In this document: positions 15,849 through 23,561 of the stretch, one piece after another
Layout: the number at the start of each line of letters is the position of its first letter
Numbering within the stretch: position 1 is the stretch's first letter
Assembly: GCA_016721085.1 (NCBI GenBank)
Contig: JADKJI010000027.1
Coordinates: 1 to 64,000, forward strand
Reading direction: 5' to 3'
Length of the DNA: 64,000 nt
Origin: Chitinophagaceae bacterium
Lineage (GTDB): Bacteria > Bacteroidota > Bacteroidia > Chitinophagales > Chitinophagaceae
The notes under the pieces: model-generated
Databases searched by the model: none
What the model was told of the DNA's origin: nothing
Seen by the model: the letters and a program-made list of their open reading frames with translations, nothing else
Made by a program: the position numbers and the translations under genes

Positions 15849-17555
15849 ATGCCAATCAGGACGCTGCTAATAATTTATTTAATGATAAGTTATTTGGATT
15901 GTATTTCTCAACAGCCTGAATCTGTTGCAATATTTACTTCCAACCGTCACGATACTTCTTCCATGATTTTTTCGAAGAATGACAATATCGCAACAGGTTC
16001 TTTAAAACATAAAGTTATTGGCAGAGGAAAATCCGGATTATCTATTGAACAAACTACAATGGGTGCTGAGCAAAATATTCAGTTGCTTAGTTCATTCGAC
16101 GGATTGGGATATGGTTTTGTGGGGCCGCAAGGAACTGCCAACTATCGTAACCCTTCAGACAATTCATTAGCTGTTGGGCCTAATCATATCATTCAGACTG
16201 TGAATTCCAGGATGGCGATATTCAGTAAGAAAGGTTCAATATATGATTCATCGGGTAAGGTTTTATATGGTCCGGTTGAAACGCGTAATGTATTCAGGGG
16301 CTTCGGAGGTCCTTGTGAAAAGATCAATAACGGAGATGCGGTAGTTCGGTATGATCAGCTTGCAGACAGGTGGCTGATTGTTATGCCTACATTCAGGAAA
16401 GCCAGTTTGCGAAACGATTCTATGGAAGTGAAATTACCACAACCAGGGGCAGCTGTAGCATTATTCCAACCACCTTTAACAAAAGAGGAAGAAAGGAAGG
16501 GGCCTCCTGCACCACGCACACCCCAACCAACTACAGGATCTTTCTGTATGTGTTATGCAATAAGTACAGGACCCGATCCATTTGGTCCTTATTACAGATA
16601 CGAATTCAAAAGGGATCTTTTCCCGGATTATCCGAGACCTGCTATTTGGCCAGATGGATATTATACTACCACCAGCACCGGTGATGAAGTGAGCCAACGG
16701 CATGCTTATGTTGTTGATAGAAATAAGATGTTGAAAGGAGAAGATGCTACAGAGCAATCATTCATAATAAATGATGTCAATTTTATTATTCATGCAGATT
16801 TGGATGGGAAACAATTACCTCCATCAGGTTCTCCTGCTATTTTGTTGGCTACAGGTGGCGATCAATTGAAGAAGGTTATAAGTGAGGATGGGATATATGT
16901 ATGGAAACACCATGTTGATTGGCAAAACCCTTCTTTGTCAAAGTTGGAAGGGCCAGTAAAGATTCCCGTTGCCCCTTATGATTTTTTAGGGGGAGGGCAA
17001 TTAACCAAAGCCGTACCACAGCCAGGCACCACAACACGATTAGATGCACAAGGAGATAAGTTGATGGCAAGAGTGGTGTATAGAAGGATAGGGAATCAGG
17101 AGTCTGTTGTAGCTGTTCATTCAGTAGCTACTGCCTCAGGAGGTGGTGGTGTACGCTGGTATGAGTTCAGGGTTAATAAAGACAGATCGCTGGGACTTTT
17201 TCAACAAGGAACCTATGCTCCTGAAGGGCATTACCGATGGATGGCCAGTGCCGCAATGGATAAAAATGGAAGCATCGGTATTGGATATTCATTTGGTGAC
17301 AGCACTCATTTCCCGGGGCAGCGATTTGCTGCAAGAAGAAATCTTGATATAAAAGGCCTGCTCACTCAAAAGGAACTTGTATTAGTAGAAGGCGAAGCAT
17401 CACAAACCAACACACTTCGTTGGGAAGATTATACTCAAACTGCCATTGATCCATCCGACGACCAAACCATCTGGTATGTGGGCGATTATCTCAAGAGTGG
17501 AGCAACAAGCTATTCTACAAAGATTGGAGCGTTTATTATAAAGAAAAAGAAATAG
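15849..17555 (+). CDS. large exported protein of unknown function, probable beta-propeller
   Basis: A 568-residue protein with N-terminal signal MPIRTLLIIYLMISYLDCIS. No family was recognised with certainty. The body has repeated Trp/Asp/Gly-rich strands: NPSDNSLAVGPNHIIQTVNS, YDQLADRWLIVMPT, GPYYRYEFKRDLFPDYPRP, AIWPDGYYTTTSTGD, then GHYRWMASAAMDKNGSIGIG and LRWEDYTQTAIDPSDDQTIW. This resembles secreted proteins that describe successive blades, as in sialidase-like or exo-alpha propellers. Two cysteines (SFCMCYA) are adjacent. It is not obviously in an operon and is followed by the tandem repeat array. Coding is certain; the propeller call is inference. Confidence 0.65.
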   Translation: MPIRTLLIIYLMISYLDCISQQPESVAIFTSNRHDTSSMIFSKNDNIATGSLKHKVIGRGKSGLSIEQTTMGAEQNIQLLSSFDGLGYGFVGPQGTANYRNPSDNSLAVGPNHIIQTVNSRMAIFSKKGSIYDSSGKVLYGPVETRNVFRGFGGPCEKINNGDAVVRYDQLADRWLIVMPTFRKASLRNDSMEVKLPQPGAAVALFQPPLTKEEERKGPPAPRTPQPTTGSFCMCYAISTGPDPFGPYYRYEFKRDLFPDYPRPAIWPDGYYTTTSTGDEVSQRHAYVVDRNKMLKGEDATEQSFIINDVNFIIHADLDGKQLPPSGSPAILLATGGDQLKKVISEDGIYVWKHHVDWQNPSLSKLEGPVKIPVAPYDFLGGGQLTKAVPQPGTTTRLDAQGDKLMARVVYRRIGNQESVVAVHSVATASGGGGVRWYEFRVNKDRSLGLFQQGTYAPEGHYRWMASAAMDKNGSIGIGYSFGDSTHFPGQRFAARRNLDIKGLLTQKELVLVEGEASQTNTLRWEDYTQTAIDPSDDQTIWYVGDYLKSGATSYSTKIGAFIIKKKK

Positions 17556-17733
17556 GATTTAAGGGTTTAAGGTTTAATGTTTAAGGGTTTAAGGTTCTGA
17601 AGTGTAGCATTAAAATAAAATCTGGAAATAAGATTTTTAAACAGCATTTAATATTTGACAACCGTTACATCATAAACCCCAATTAGAAAATCACTGTTTT
17701 AAACCTGTACATCCTTAAATCCTTTAATCCTGT
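17556..17733. repeat. GGTTTAAGG-arm inverted repeat, copy 2
   Basis: The left arm starts at the stop codon (GGATTTAAGGGTTTAAGG words, about 17556-17600) and includes AAGGTTCTGAAGTGTAGCAT, shared in reverse complement with the repeat at 5654. The right side (TCCTTAAATCCTTTAATCCTG, about 17710-17733) is complementary to the first words and is also the start of the 182-bp tandem array. Confidence 0.6.
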
Positions 17734-18470
17734 ATAAGCCAAAACTTGTTTCAAAGAAACTAACCATGAAGGTGCGTGAAGACACGCACCTTGGCAGTAA
17801 GATTCCCCAAAACCAATTGCAGGCAGGCCTTAATCACAGCTAATCAAATAAATCAAATAAATCCCAGTCTGTATTGGCTGTTTATCCTGTATTTCCTTAA
17901 ATCCTTTAATCCTGTTCAAGACAAAACATGTTTCAAAGAAACAAACCATGAAGGTGCGTGAAGACACGCACCTTAGCGTAAGATCCCTAATATCCAATTG
18001 CAGACAAGTCTTAATCACAGTTAATCAAATAAATCAAATAAATCCCAGTCTGTATTGGCTGTTTATCCTGTATTTCCTTATATCCTTTAATCCTGTCTAA
18101 AGACAAAACATGTTTCAAGAAACTAACGATGAAGGTGCGTGAAGACACGCACCTTAGCGGTAAGAGTCTACAAATCCACTCGCAGACAATCCATAATCCC
18201 AGTTAATCCCTTAAATCAAATAAATCCCAGTCTGTATTGGCTGTTTATCCTGTATTTCCTTAAATCCTTTAATCCTGTCTAAGACAAAACATGTTTCAAA
18301 GAAACTAACCATGAAGGTGCGTGAAGACACGCACCTTAGCAAGAAAAGTCCCTAAAATCCAATCGCAGACAAGCCTTAATCACGGTTAATCAAATAAATC
18401 AAACAAATCCCAGTCTGTATTGGCTGTTTATCCTGTATTTCCTTAAATCCTTTAATCCTAGTCAAGACAA
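17705..18470. repeat. four-copy 182-bp tandem array, each unit with a strong hairpin
   Basis: Four near-identical units repeat every 181-182 bp. In each, a hairpin with 10-bp arms AAGGTGCGTG and CACGCACCTT and loop AAGA starts at 17769, 17951, 18132 and 18314. Each unit also has GTTTCAAAGAAAC just before the hairpin, AATCAAATAAATCAAA and CCCAGTCTGTATTGGCTG after it, and TTAAATCCTTTAATCCT at the boundary. A fifth boundary copy closes the array near 18460. Short open frames occur (MKVREDTHL... in each), but they are not conserved in length and look fortuitous. It fills the gap between the propeller-like protein gene and the thioesterase gene. Confidence 0.9.
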
Positions 18471-18557
18471 AAAGGTCCAAAAGCATTCCCGTCATTCTCC
18501 GTCTGAAAGCGTAATTTTAAGCCTCTTACCAGTCTAAAAACAGTAATAATCGGTGAA

Positions 18558-18953
18558 ATGGCAACGGAAATGAACTTTCATACCCGAAAATGGGTTAAAC
18601 CAGAGGATCTGAATCCCAATCACAGCCTTTTTGGAGGTAGATTATTGCAGTGGATTGATGAAGAAGCAGCTTTATATGCAATCATCCAGTTAGAAAACCC
18701 TCATGTGGTTACAAAATTCATATCTGAAATCAATTTCATTGCAGCGCCTAAACAGGGTGATATTATTGAAATCGGCATTGTTGCCACCCACTTCGGTACT
18801 TCGTCACTAACGATGAGATGTGAGGTAAGGAATAAACTAACACGCGAGTCTATTCTTACTATTGATAAGATGGTATTTGTGAATGTTGATGCAGACGGGA
18901 AACCGAAGGCGCATGGGAAGACGGAGATTACTTATGTGAAAGATAGGCTTTGA
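18558..18953 (+). CDS. acyl-CoA thioesterase, YciA-like hotdog fold
   Basis: A 131-residue single hotdog domain that hydrolyses acyl-CoA to fatty acid and CoA in the cytosol. Signatures are VKPEDLNPNHSLFGGRLLQW with the catalytic-Asp helix start WIDEEAALYAI, HVVTKFISEINFIAAPKQGD and IVATHFGTSSLTM. Length fits YciA/BACH-type single-domain enzymes. ATG at 18558. The following 70 bp are direct word repeats leading into the GyrI-like gene. Family sure; preferred acyl chain unknown. Confidence 0.9.
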   Translation: MATEMNFHTRKWVKPEDLNPNHSLFGGRLLQWIDEEAALYAIIQLENPHVVTKFISEINFIAAPKQGDIIEIGIVATHFGTSSLTMRCEVRNKLTRESILTIDKMVFVNVDADGKPKAHGKTEITYVKDRL

Positions 18954-19020
18954 AAAGTCAAAAGTTAAAAGTTAAAAGTTAAAAAAGCATAAAGCATTCA
19001 GCTTTGAGCATCAAGCAAAA
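18954..19020. repeat. direct AAAAGTTAAAAGTT word repeat filling a spacer
   Basis: After the thioesterase stop codon come four AAAAGTTA-type words, then GCATAAAGCATTCAGC and GAGCATCAAGC words, ending about 8 bp before the next ATG. There is no matching inverted arm here, so it looks like a half element of the word-repeat type. Confidence 0.5.
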
Positions 19021-19023
19021 TAA

Positions 19024-19485
19024 ATGAGTACAAATACAGTTGAAGGATTTGAATTGGTAGGATTGGCATTGCCACAGAAGACATCAAACGAAAACGGACT
19101 TGCCATGATAGATTGTGCCAGTTTATGGAATCAGTTTGTAAAAGGGAATTACGCCTTCAATATCAAACATAAGACAGGACCGGAAGTATATGCTGTTTAT
19201 CACAACTACGATGGTGACCATACAAAGCCATATGATTTTTTTATAGGAGTTAAAGTTAGCGAGGGCTCTGCTACACCTCCAGGTATGGATAGGTTGGTTA
19301 TTCCTTCTAATAATTACGAAATAGTTAAGGCTAAAGGAAAGGTTCCTGAAAGCATTGGTGCAGCATGGGCTGGCATCTGGAAATCTCCCATTCCAAGAAA
19401 ATACGCTCCAGATTTTGAAGTGTATGGAGATAAAAGCAGAGAAGGAGAAAATTCAGAAGTTGATATCTACCTATCAGTTAAGTAA
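19024..19485 (+). CDS. GyrI-like/effector-binding domain protein
   Basis: A 153-residue single-domain protein of the SOUL/GyrI-like (AraC effector-binding) superfamily: FELVGLALPQKTSNENGLAM at the start, LWNQFVKGNYAFNI, EVYAVYHNYDGDHTKPYDFF, IGVKVSEGSATPPGMDRL, then the last strand and helix VPESIGAAWAGIWKS and DFEVYGDKS. There is no DNA-binding helix-turn-helix. Stand-alone members are thought to bind small hydrophobic or cationic molecules. The GNAT gene follows 40 bp later on the same strand, suggesting a two-gene unit. Family sure; ligand unknown. Confidence 0.87.
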   Translation: MSTNTVEGFELVGLALPQKTSNENGLAMIDCASLWNQFVKGNYAFNIKHKTGPEVYAVYHNYDGDHTKPYDFFIGVKVSEGSATPPGMDRLVIPSNNYEIVKAKGKVPESIGAAWAGIWKSPIPRKYAPDFEVYGDKSREGENSEVDIYLSVK

Positions 19486-19525
19486 ACACTAACTGATAGT
19501 ATTGCTAAACACGAGTGATAGTAGT

Positions 19526-20071
19526 ATGCAATTTGTTTCCAGGAATAATGAAAACATTCTGATCAGACTCTTGCAGCCTTCAGATTATAAAACGGTGAGC
19601 GATTACTTAAATGGACTTAGTCCAGATTCTCAAAATCGCTTCGGGCCTCACCCTTACGATATATCTTCCATTGAGGACTTTTATTCAATAAATAGTGGAA
19701 GGCTGGATGGTTATATCTCTATACAAATTTCCACTGGTAAAGTGATTGGGTATTCCCTGCTGAAATACGGGCTCTTAGATTATGAGCGAAGTCGATTAGA
19801 AGGATATGGTTTGCGACTGAATGCATTTGCGGATGCTACATATGCCCCTTCAGTAGCAGATGAATGGCAGCAATTTGGAATAGGTTTTGAAAATTTCAAG
19901 ATGATTATAGCTGTATGTAAAGAGAAAAGAATAGATCGTTTATTCTTGTGGGGTGGTGTTCAAGCCAATAATGAAAGAGCCGTAAATTTTTATAAGAGAA
20001 ATGGCTTTGTTGAATTAGGCAGGTTTGAATATAAGGGAGATAATATTGATATGATGTTGCTGATAAAATGA
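19526..20071 (+). CDS. GNAT-family N-acetyltransferase
   Basis: A 181-residue protein from ATG 19526 (an in-frame TTG at 19502 is less likely). The GNAT fold shows ILIRLLQPSDYKTVSDYLN at the start, YISIQISTGKVIGYSLLKY in the middle, and a C-terminal acetyl-CoA motif region RLFLWGGVQANNERAVNFYK followed by RNGFVELGRFEYKG. The N-terminal word QNRFGPHPY recalls acetyltransferases that act on sugars or antibiotics. It ends at a very long hairpin. Family good; substrate unknown. Confidence 0.8.
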   Translation: MQFVSRNNENILIRLLQPSDYKTVSDYLNGLSPDSQNRFGPHPYDISSIEDFYSINSGRLDGYISIQISTGKVIGYSLLKYGLLDYERSRLEGYGLRLNAFADATYAPSVADEWQQFGIGFENFKMIIAVCKEKRIDRLFLWGGVQANNERAVNFYKRNGFVELGRFEYKGDNIDMMLLIK

Positions 20072-20084
20072 AATCGGAATAAAT

Positions 20085-20160
20085 AAAAAGGGATCTGAGA
20101 TACTTAGAGTTCCGAACTCTCGAAGAGTTCGGAACTCTAAGTATCTCAGATCCCTTTTTT
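20085..20160. terminator. perfect 36-bp hairpin, probable bidirectional terminator
   Basis: The arms 20085-20120 and 20124-20159 are exact reverse complements, 36 bp, separated by the trinucleotide CGA, with A5 at one end and T6 at the other. It lies between two convergent genes (GNAT and porin), so it can end transcription from both sides. It is longer than an ordinary terminator and contains the word AGTTCCGAACT, so it may also be a dispersed palindromic element. Confidence 0.85.
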
Positions 20161-20170
20161 AAAAAAATTT

Positions 20171-20821
20171 TTATTTTCCTGTGAAACGATAATGAACTCC
20201 AAGGTGTAACACATTGCTCTTCCAATCCTGACCAGGAATATCATCAATATTGGTTAACCCTAAATTATATCTTACTCCAATGCCGAGTCCAGAAGAGAAA
20301 TTGTATCCAGTTCCAAATCCAAAGCTCCAGGCGGCACCTCTAAAATAAGTCTGAACATCTGTAGTAGCGTCTACTCCAGTAGGCGGAAATTTATTATTCA
20401 ATTTTGCAGTAAGAAGGAAACCCAGTTGAGGTCCAGCTTCTCCATAAAACCCTTTTTTGTTACCTCTGTATTGGAACATAAAAGGTATGTTCAGATAATT
20501 TAGTTTTGTAGTAAATACAGTAACAAAGTTATTACCACTTCCTATTTTTCCTTCTTGTAAAGACCCTTCACTTGAGTATAATAATTCCGGCTGCATTCCC
20601 CAATCTTCACCTAAAGGAAAGTGAACAAAAATACCACCAGCTACTCCTAATTTCATTCCAGGGTCTTCGAAATTTGTTCCAGATCCAAATCCTTGGCTAG
20701 TACTTGCGCCATTCAAACCTGCCTTTATTCCAATAAACATGGAAGGCTTGCTATCCTGAGCAAGTAAGCTATTAGAAATAGCTAACAATAATAATGATGC
20801 GATGATTGCGCTTTTTTTCAT
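20171..20821 (-). CDS. porin family outer membrane beta-barrel protein
   Basis: A 216-residue exported protein of the outer-membrane beta-barrel type common in Bacteroidota (8-10 strands). The signal peptide is MKKSAIIASLLLLAISNSLL, cleaved at LAQ. Strand-like alternation appears in MFIGIKAGLNGAST, LGVAGGIFVHFPL, WGMQPELLYSSEG, KLNYLNIPFMFQYRG, GFYGEAGPQLGFLL, then LGIGVRYNLGLTNI and the terminal VLHLGVHYRF ending in an aromatic before GK. No other domain is present. It converges with the GNAT gene at the 36-bp hairpin. Confident in class; function unknown. Confidence 0.88.
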   Translation of the reverse strand: MKKSAIIASLLLLAISNSLLAQDSKPSMFIGIKAGLNGASTSQGFGSGTNFEDPGMKLGVAGGIFVHFPLGEDWGMQPELLYSSEGSLQEGKIGSGNNFVTVFTTKLNYLNIPFMFQYRGNKKGFYGEAGPQLGFLLTAKLNNKFPPTGVDATTDVQTYFRGAAWSFGFGTGYNFSSGLGIGVRYNLGLTNIDDIPGQDWKSNVLHLGVHYRFTGK

Positions 20822-21092
20822 AATCCGATTTTATGGTTTGGGTGCAAATTTGTATAAATAGCTACAAAGAGAAAAAAATATTTCAGGGATATAAGAGGGA
20901 TTCCCATCAGTATATTCCTGCATTTTGATTTTTATCAATTTGAATTTGAGGGACTTAAGGTATATGCGCTTTGTTTATTCCCGGGAAGGGAACTCTCCGT
21001 AATTGAGGTGATAATTTCGTTCATATAGAATCTTGCTTTCCCATTTAAATTCATACCAAATTTTAATGGCTATGTGTAATAGCAATTATAAA
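20822..21092. other. intergenic region upstream of the porin gene
   Basis: This is AT-rich sequence between two minus-strand genes, the second half of a gap of about 350 bp that ends in a terminator. No open frame, repeat or RNA gene was recognised. It should contain the porin promoter, but I see no exact TAnnTTTG box at a usual distance. Confidence 0.35.
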
Positions 21093-21131
21093 TAAAAACA
21101 GGACCACACTTCTTTCGAAGGGGTCCTGTTA
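21093..21131 (-). terminator. rho-independent terminator of the sigma-factor operon
   Basis: The stem ACAGGACC / GGTCCTGT has an inner CTTC/GAAG stem. On the minus strand it is followed by TTTTTAT. It lies about 40 bp after the stop of the gene at 21172. Confidence 0.75.
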
Positions 21132-21171
21132 CAGTGAGTCTTGACTCAGCTGACTGCAGCATTACAAACTG

Positions 21172-22158
21172 TTATACTGAGCGGCTTTTCTTTTTTTCCT
21201 TTTTTTCTTCTTTTTCATTTACATCGAAGCTTAGGCTATGACCTATTTTCACTTCGCCGAATTCGGTTCTTATTTTTATCGGGGTTGTTCCATTTCCAGA
21301 TTTCCCAATGTAATCGTGATCGAATTTTGGTCCATGGCTTTCCTCTTCCTCTTTTTCTTTGATAGGGAATGAAGTTTTATTATCTATTTCTGCAAATGAT
21401 GTATGTATATCGAAATTGGCAGAAAGGTTGTTGCTGGCTTCAAGATACAATTCATTAAAACTGTTCTTTATTGTTAATGATTTTAATGAGTTATCAATTC
21501 CAATTTTTACTCCACCACAATGTTCGAAATTAGCTTTTACAGAGCCTTCGATCTTGCTGATTAATGTCCGTGAGAATTTGATATAAATATCTCCTCCATT
21601 TATACTTCCAATTGAACTACCGCCGCTAAATTCTATGTTCATTTTTTTTACATTTCCTAATTTGCCTGCAGTGAACATTCCAAATTGCTGGTTCAATGTA
21701 AATTCTCCGCTATAGTCCCCGATACTTGTTTTGCCGAATTGGTTTTCTACTGATAATGGATTTGTTGCAGGCATGTAAATAACATAGTTGATATTGAACC
21801 CTGTGTTGTTGTGTTTTGTGCCATTCCCCCAACTACCAATCTTTGTTTTGAAATAAACACCAGAACTGTTTTTACCATCTTCTACACTTAAGCGATTAAG
21901 GATTTCTGTAGCTATCTGTTCAGTATTCCCTTTGCCGATTAATGTAACATCTACTTTTACCTCGTTCTTGTCCCAGGTACTTATCTTAATGTCGCCGAAC
22001 TGGTTGTTAAAACTTACTTTATCTGAGTTGCTTACTGTATAGGTTTTTGAATAGGTCTTGCTTTTTTCAACCAAAGGTTCATCACCTGCTTTGGCAGTCT
22101 TTGTACTACTTACTAACACTATGAGAAACAGACTAAGTACTTTTATAATTGCTTTCAT
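21172..22158 (-). CDS. exported protein with adhesin-like beta-helix region (DUF4097-like), sigma-factor operon
   Basis: A 328-residue protein with signal peptide MKAIIKVLSLFLIVLVSS, cleaved near KAG. It consists of repeating short beta turns typical of the putative-adhesin/DUF4097 type: VSFNNQFGDIKISTWDKNEV, LSVENQFGKTSIGDYSGEF, LNQQFGMFTAGKLGNVKKM, then SLKSLTIKNSFNELYLEAS. The tail is highly charged (EKEEKKEKKKSRSV). Its start overlaps the end of the anti-sigma gene by 26 bp, so it is translated with it and is probably a cell-envelope stress output or sensor of that ECF system. Class fair; function inferred. Confidence 0.75.
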   Translation of the reverse strand: MKAIIKVLSLFLIVLVSSTKTAKAGDEPLVEKSKTYSKTYTVSNSDKVSFNNQFGDIKISTWDKNEVKVDVTLIGKGNTEQIATEILNRLSVEDGKNSSGVYFKTKIGSWGNGTKHNNTGFNINYVIYMPATNPLSVENQFGKTSIGDYSGEFTLNQQFGMFTAGKLGNVKKMNIEFSGGSSIGSINGGDIYIKFSRTLISKIEGSVKANFEHCGGVKIGIDNSLKSLTIKNSFNELYLEASNNLSANFDIHTSFAEIDNKTSFPIKEKEEEESHGPKFDHDYIGKSGNGTTPIKIRTEFGEVKIGHSLSFDVNEKEEKKEKKKSRSV

Positions 22159-22723
22159 TTTTCTTGTTTTTTGATTGGTTGATTTGTTGAATGATGGCTA
22201 ACTGCTGATTGAGTAAGTCCATCTGTAATTTCAGGTTCTGGATCATTGCCTCGAGTAGCTGCTCCCTGTTGGGGTTACTTGGCAATTCTTGTTTGAGAGA
22301 ATGATATGAGCTATCCAGTTTTGTTATATCACCCATGAATTGTTTGTATAATTCAGGATTATCTTTTTCCAATTGTTTCAACTCGGCTTGTTTTAGTTCA
22401 ATCAATTGGGTGAAATGATATACTTCTTTTGCATATGCAGGATTTATTTCATTTAATGCTACTGAATCCTGTCCAGAGGCATAAATAACAGCTATTGTAT
22501 CTGTTTTCTTATTCCAGTTTGCAATAAGGAAATAGGAACCTGTTCCTATAAATAATAGGATTGCTGCTGCTGCCACCCATCGAATAGGGTGCATCCTTTT
22601 TATTTTAGCAGTAGTAGGTGTAGTAATACGTTTGGATACCTTGTCCCATACTGCCGCTGCAGGTATTTCCGAATCCAGTTCATTCCGGTTATTGCGAATG
22701 AAGTCTTCAAAACGGTTACTCAT
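22133..22723 (-). CDS. probable membrane anti-sigma factor
   Basis: A 196-residue protein directly after the sigma-factor gene (ATGA overlap). Residues 1-45 are cytoplasmic and should bind sigma (MSNRFEDFIRNNRNELDSEI, AAAVWDKVSKRI). One transmembrane helix follows at about 48-68 (WVAAAAILLFIGTGSYFLIA). The periplasmic part is a long coiled coil (TQLIELKQAELKQLEKDNPE, MIQNLKLQMDLLNQQLAII). I see no zinc HxxxCxxC motif, so it is the kind of anti-sigma factor usual in Bacteroidota that is called from context. Confidence comes mainly from the operon and topology. Confidence 0.78.
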   Translation of the reverse strand: MSNRFEDFIRNNRNELDSEIPAAAVWDKVSKRITTPTTAKIKRMHPIRWVAAAAILLFIGTGSYFLIANWNKKTDTIAVIYASGQDSVALNEINPAYAKEVYHFTQLIELKQAELKQLEKDNPELYKQFMGDITKLDSSYHSLKQELPSNPNREQLLEAMIQNLKLQMDLLNQQLAIIQQINQSKNKKNESNYKST

Positions 22724-23349
22724 AATAATCCTCCCTCTTTTATGATGGTGAGTAATTTCTGTTTGGCCCTTATATATTGGGTGCGTACTGTGTTGTGAGT
22801 GATACCTACTATCTCGGCTATCTCTTCCTGGTCATACCCTTCAAGTAAGTATAAACTCAAAACGGTCCTGTACCCATCGGGCAGTTTTTCAATAGCTTTC
22901 TTTACCTGTGCCACCTGATACTGAAGGTTCTCTTCTTCAACGGGTTCTTCCTGAATCATATCCGTATTTTCTGTCAGTTCTACCAGGTTCGCTCTTCTTT
23001 TCCGTAACACATTGATGGATTTGTTGACCACGATTTTCTTTAACCAGGCACCAAAGGTTGATCGGTAATTAAAATCATGGATAGAACGGAACGCATCTAC
23101 AAAAGCATCTTGCAATACATCCTCCGCGTCGGTAGCATTGTTTACAATGCGCCAACTGGTGTTGTACATCGCTTTCGCGTAGCGCTCGTATAATAACTGG
23201 AAACTCGGTGCATGCCCCGATTTACAGCGTTCTACCAGCTCATCCCGGACTATGTTTGCAGTCAGCTCCAAAATGATGGTTTTGTTCTGTTTGATATAGA
23301 GACAAGGGGGAGGGAGGTTGCATGCTTGGAATTCCTGGTTTGGGTTCAA
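22720..23349 (-). CDS. ECF-type RNA polymerase sigma factor
   Basis: A sigma-70 family extracytoplasmic-function regulator. Region 2 is LYERYAKAMYNTSWRIV then NATDAEDVLQDAFVDAFRSI with FGAWLKKIVVNKSINVLRKR. Region 4 is IEKLPDGYRTVLSLYLLEGY, then DQEEIAEIVGITHNTVRTQY. There is no ATG before the conserved part: the frame opens with TTG at 23349, and a second TTG at 23271 (LELTANIVRDEL) gives a more usual length of about 183 residues, so the start is uncertain. It leads a three-gene operon with its anti-sigma factor and an exported protein, and is divergent from the acyl-CoA dehydrogenase gene. Confidence 0.9.
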   Translation of the reverse strand: MNPNQEFQACNLPPPCLYIKQNKTIILELTANIVRDELVERCKSGHAPSFQLLYERYAKAMYNTSWRIVNNATDAEDVLQDAFVDAFRSIHDFNYRSTFGAWLKKIVVNKSINVLRKRRANLVELTENTDMIQEEPVEEENLQYQVAQVKKAIEKLPDGYRTVLSLYLLEGYDQEEIAEIVGITHNTVRTQYIRAKQKLLTIIKEGGLL

Positions 23350-23419
23350 AGTTTTTTGTCCTTTTCAATGGTACCCAGCTCGGGTTGAAGGTTATTAAGG
23401 ATTAACACATCTGATCTTT

Positions 23420-23516
23420 AAGAGTTTAAGGTTGGCTGAAATTGAAGTCAAAAACTAGAATGGAAGTGAATCAGTTCCTCTTAAACTGTAAACCATTAAA
23501 CCTTAAACTCTAAACT
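23420..23516. repeat. GGTTTAAGG-arm inverted repeat, copy 3
   Basis: Left word AGAGTTTAAGGTT (about 23421-23433) and right words AACCATTAAACCTTAAACTCT (23491-23511) pair across a roughly 57-bp centre unlike the other two copies. It lies in the divergent promoter region of the sigma-factor operon and the acyl-CoA dehydrogenase gene, so here the word repeat overlaps the promoter. Confidence 0.55.
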
Positions 23517-23518
23517 TC

Positions 23519-23544
23519 TTGAACTTCCTAAAATCCTACCTTTG
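23519..23544 (+). promoter_or_regulatory. Bacteroidota-type promoter of the acyl-CoA dehydrogenase gene
   Basis: TTG at 23519-23521, a 15-bp spacer and TACCTTTG at 23537-23544 match TTG-N-TAnnTTTG. This predicts a start near 23550 and a leader of about 12 nt. Confidence 0.6.
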
Positions 23545-23561
23545 CCTAAACTTATCTCTCT

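Noticed and set aside
17776..18018. Short open frames on both strands inside the tandem array
   Set aside because: They are formed by repeat words, differ between units and have no signal or conserved start, so they look fortuitous.
17705..18470. CRISPR array
   Set aside because: The units are 182 bp with long conserved stretches and no 30-40 bp spacers of unique sequence, and no cas genes are near.
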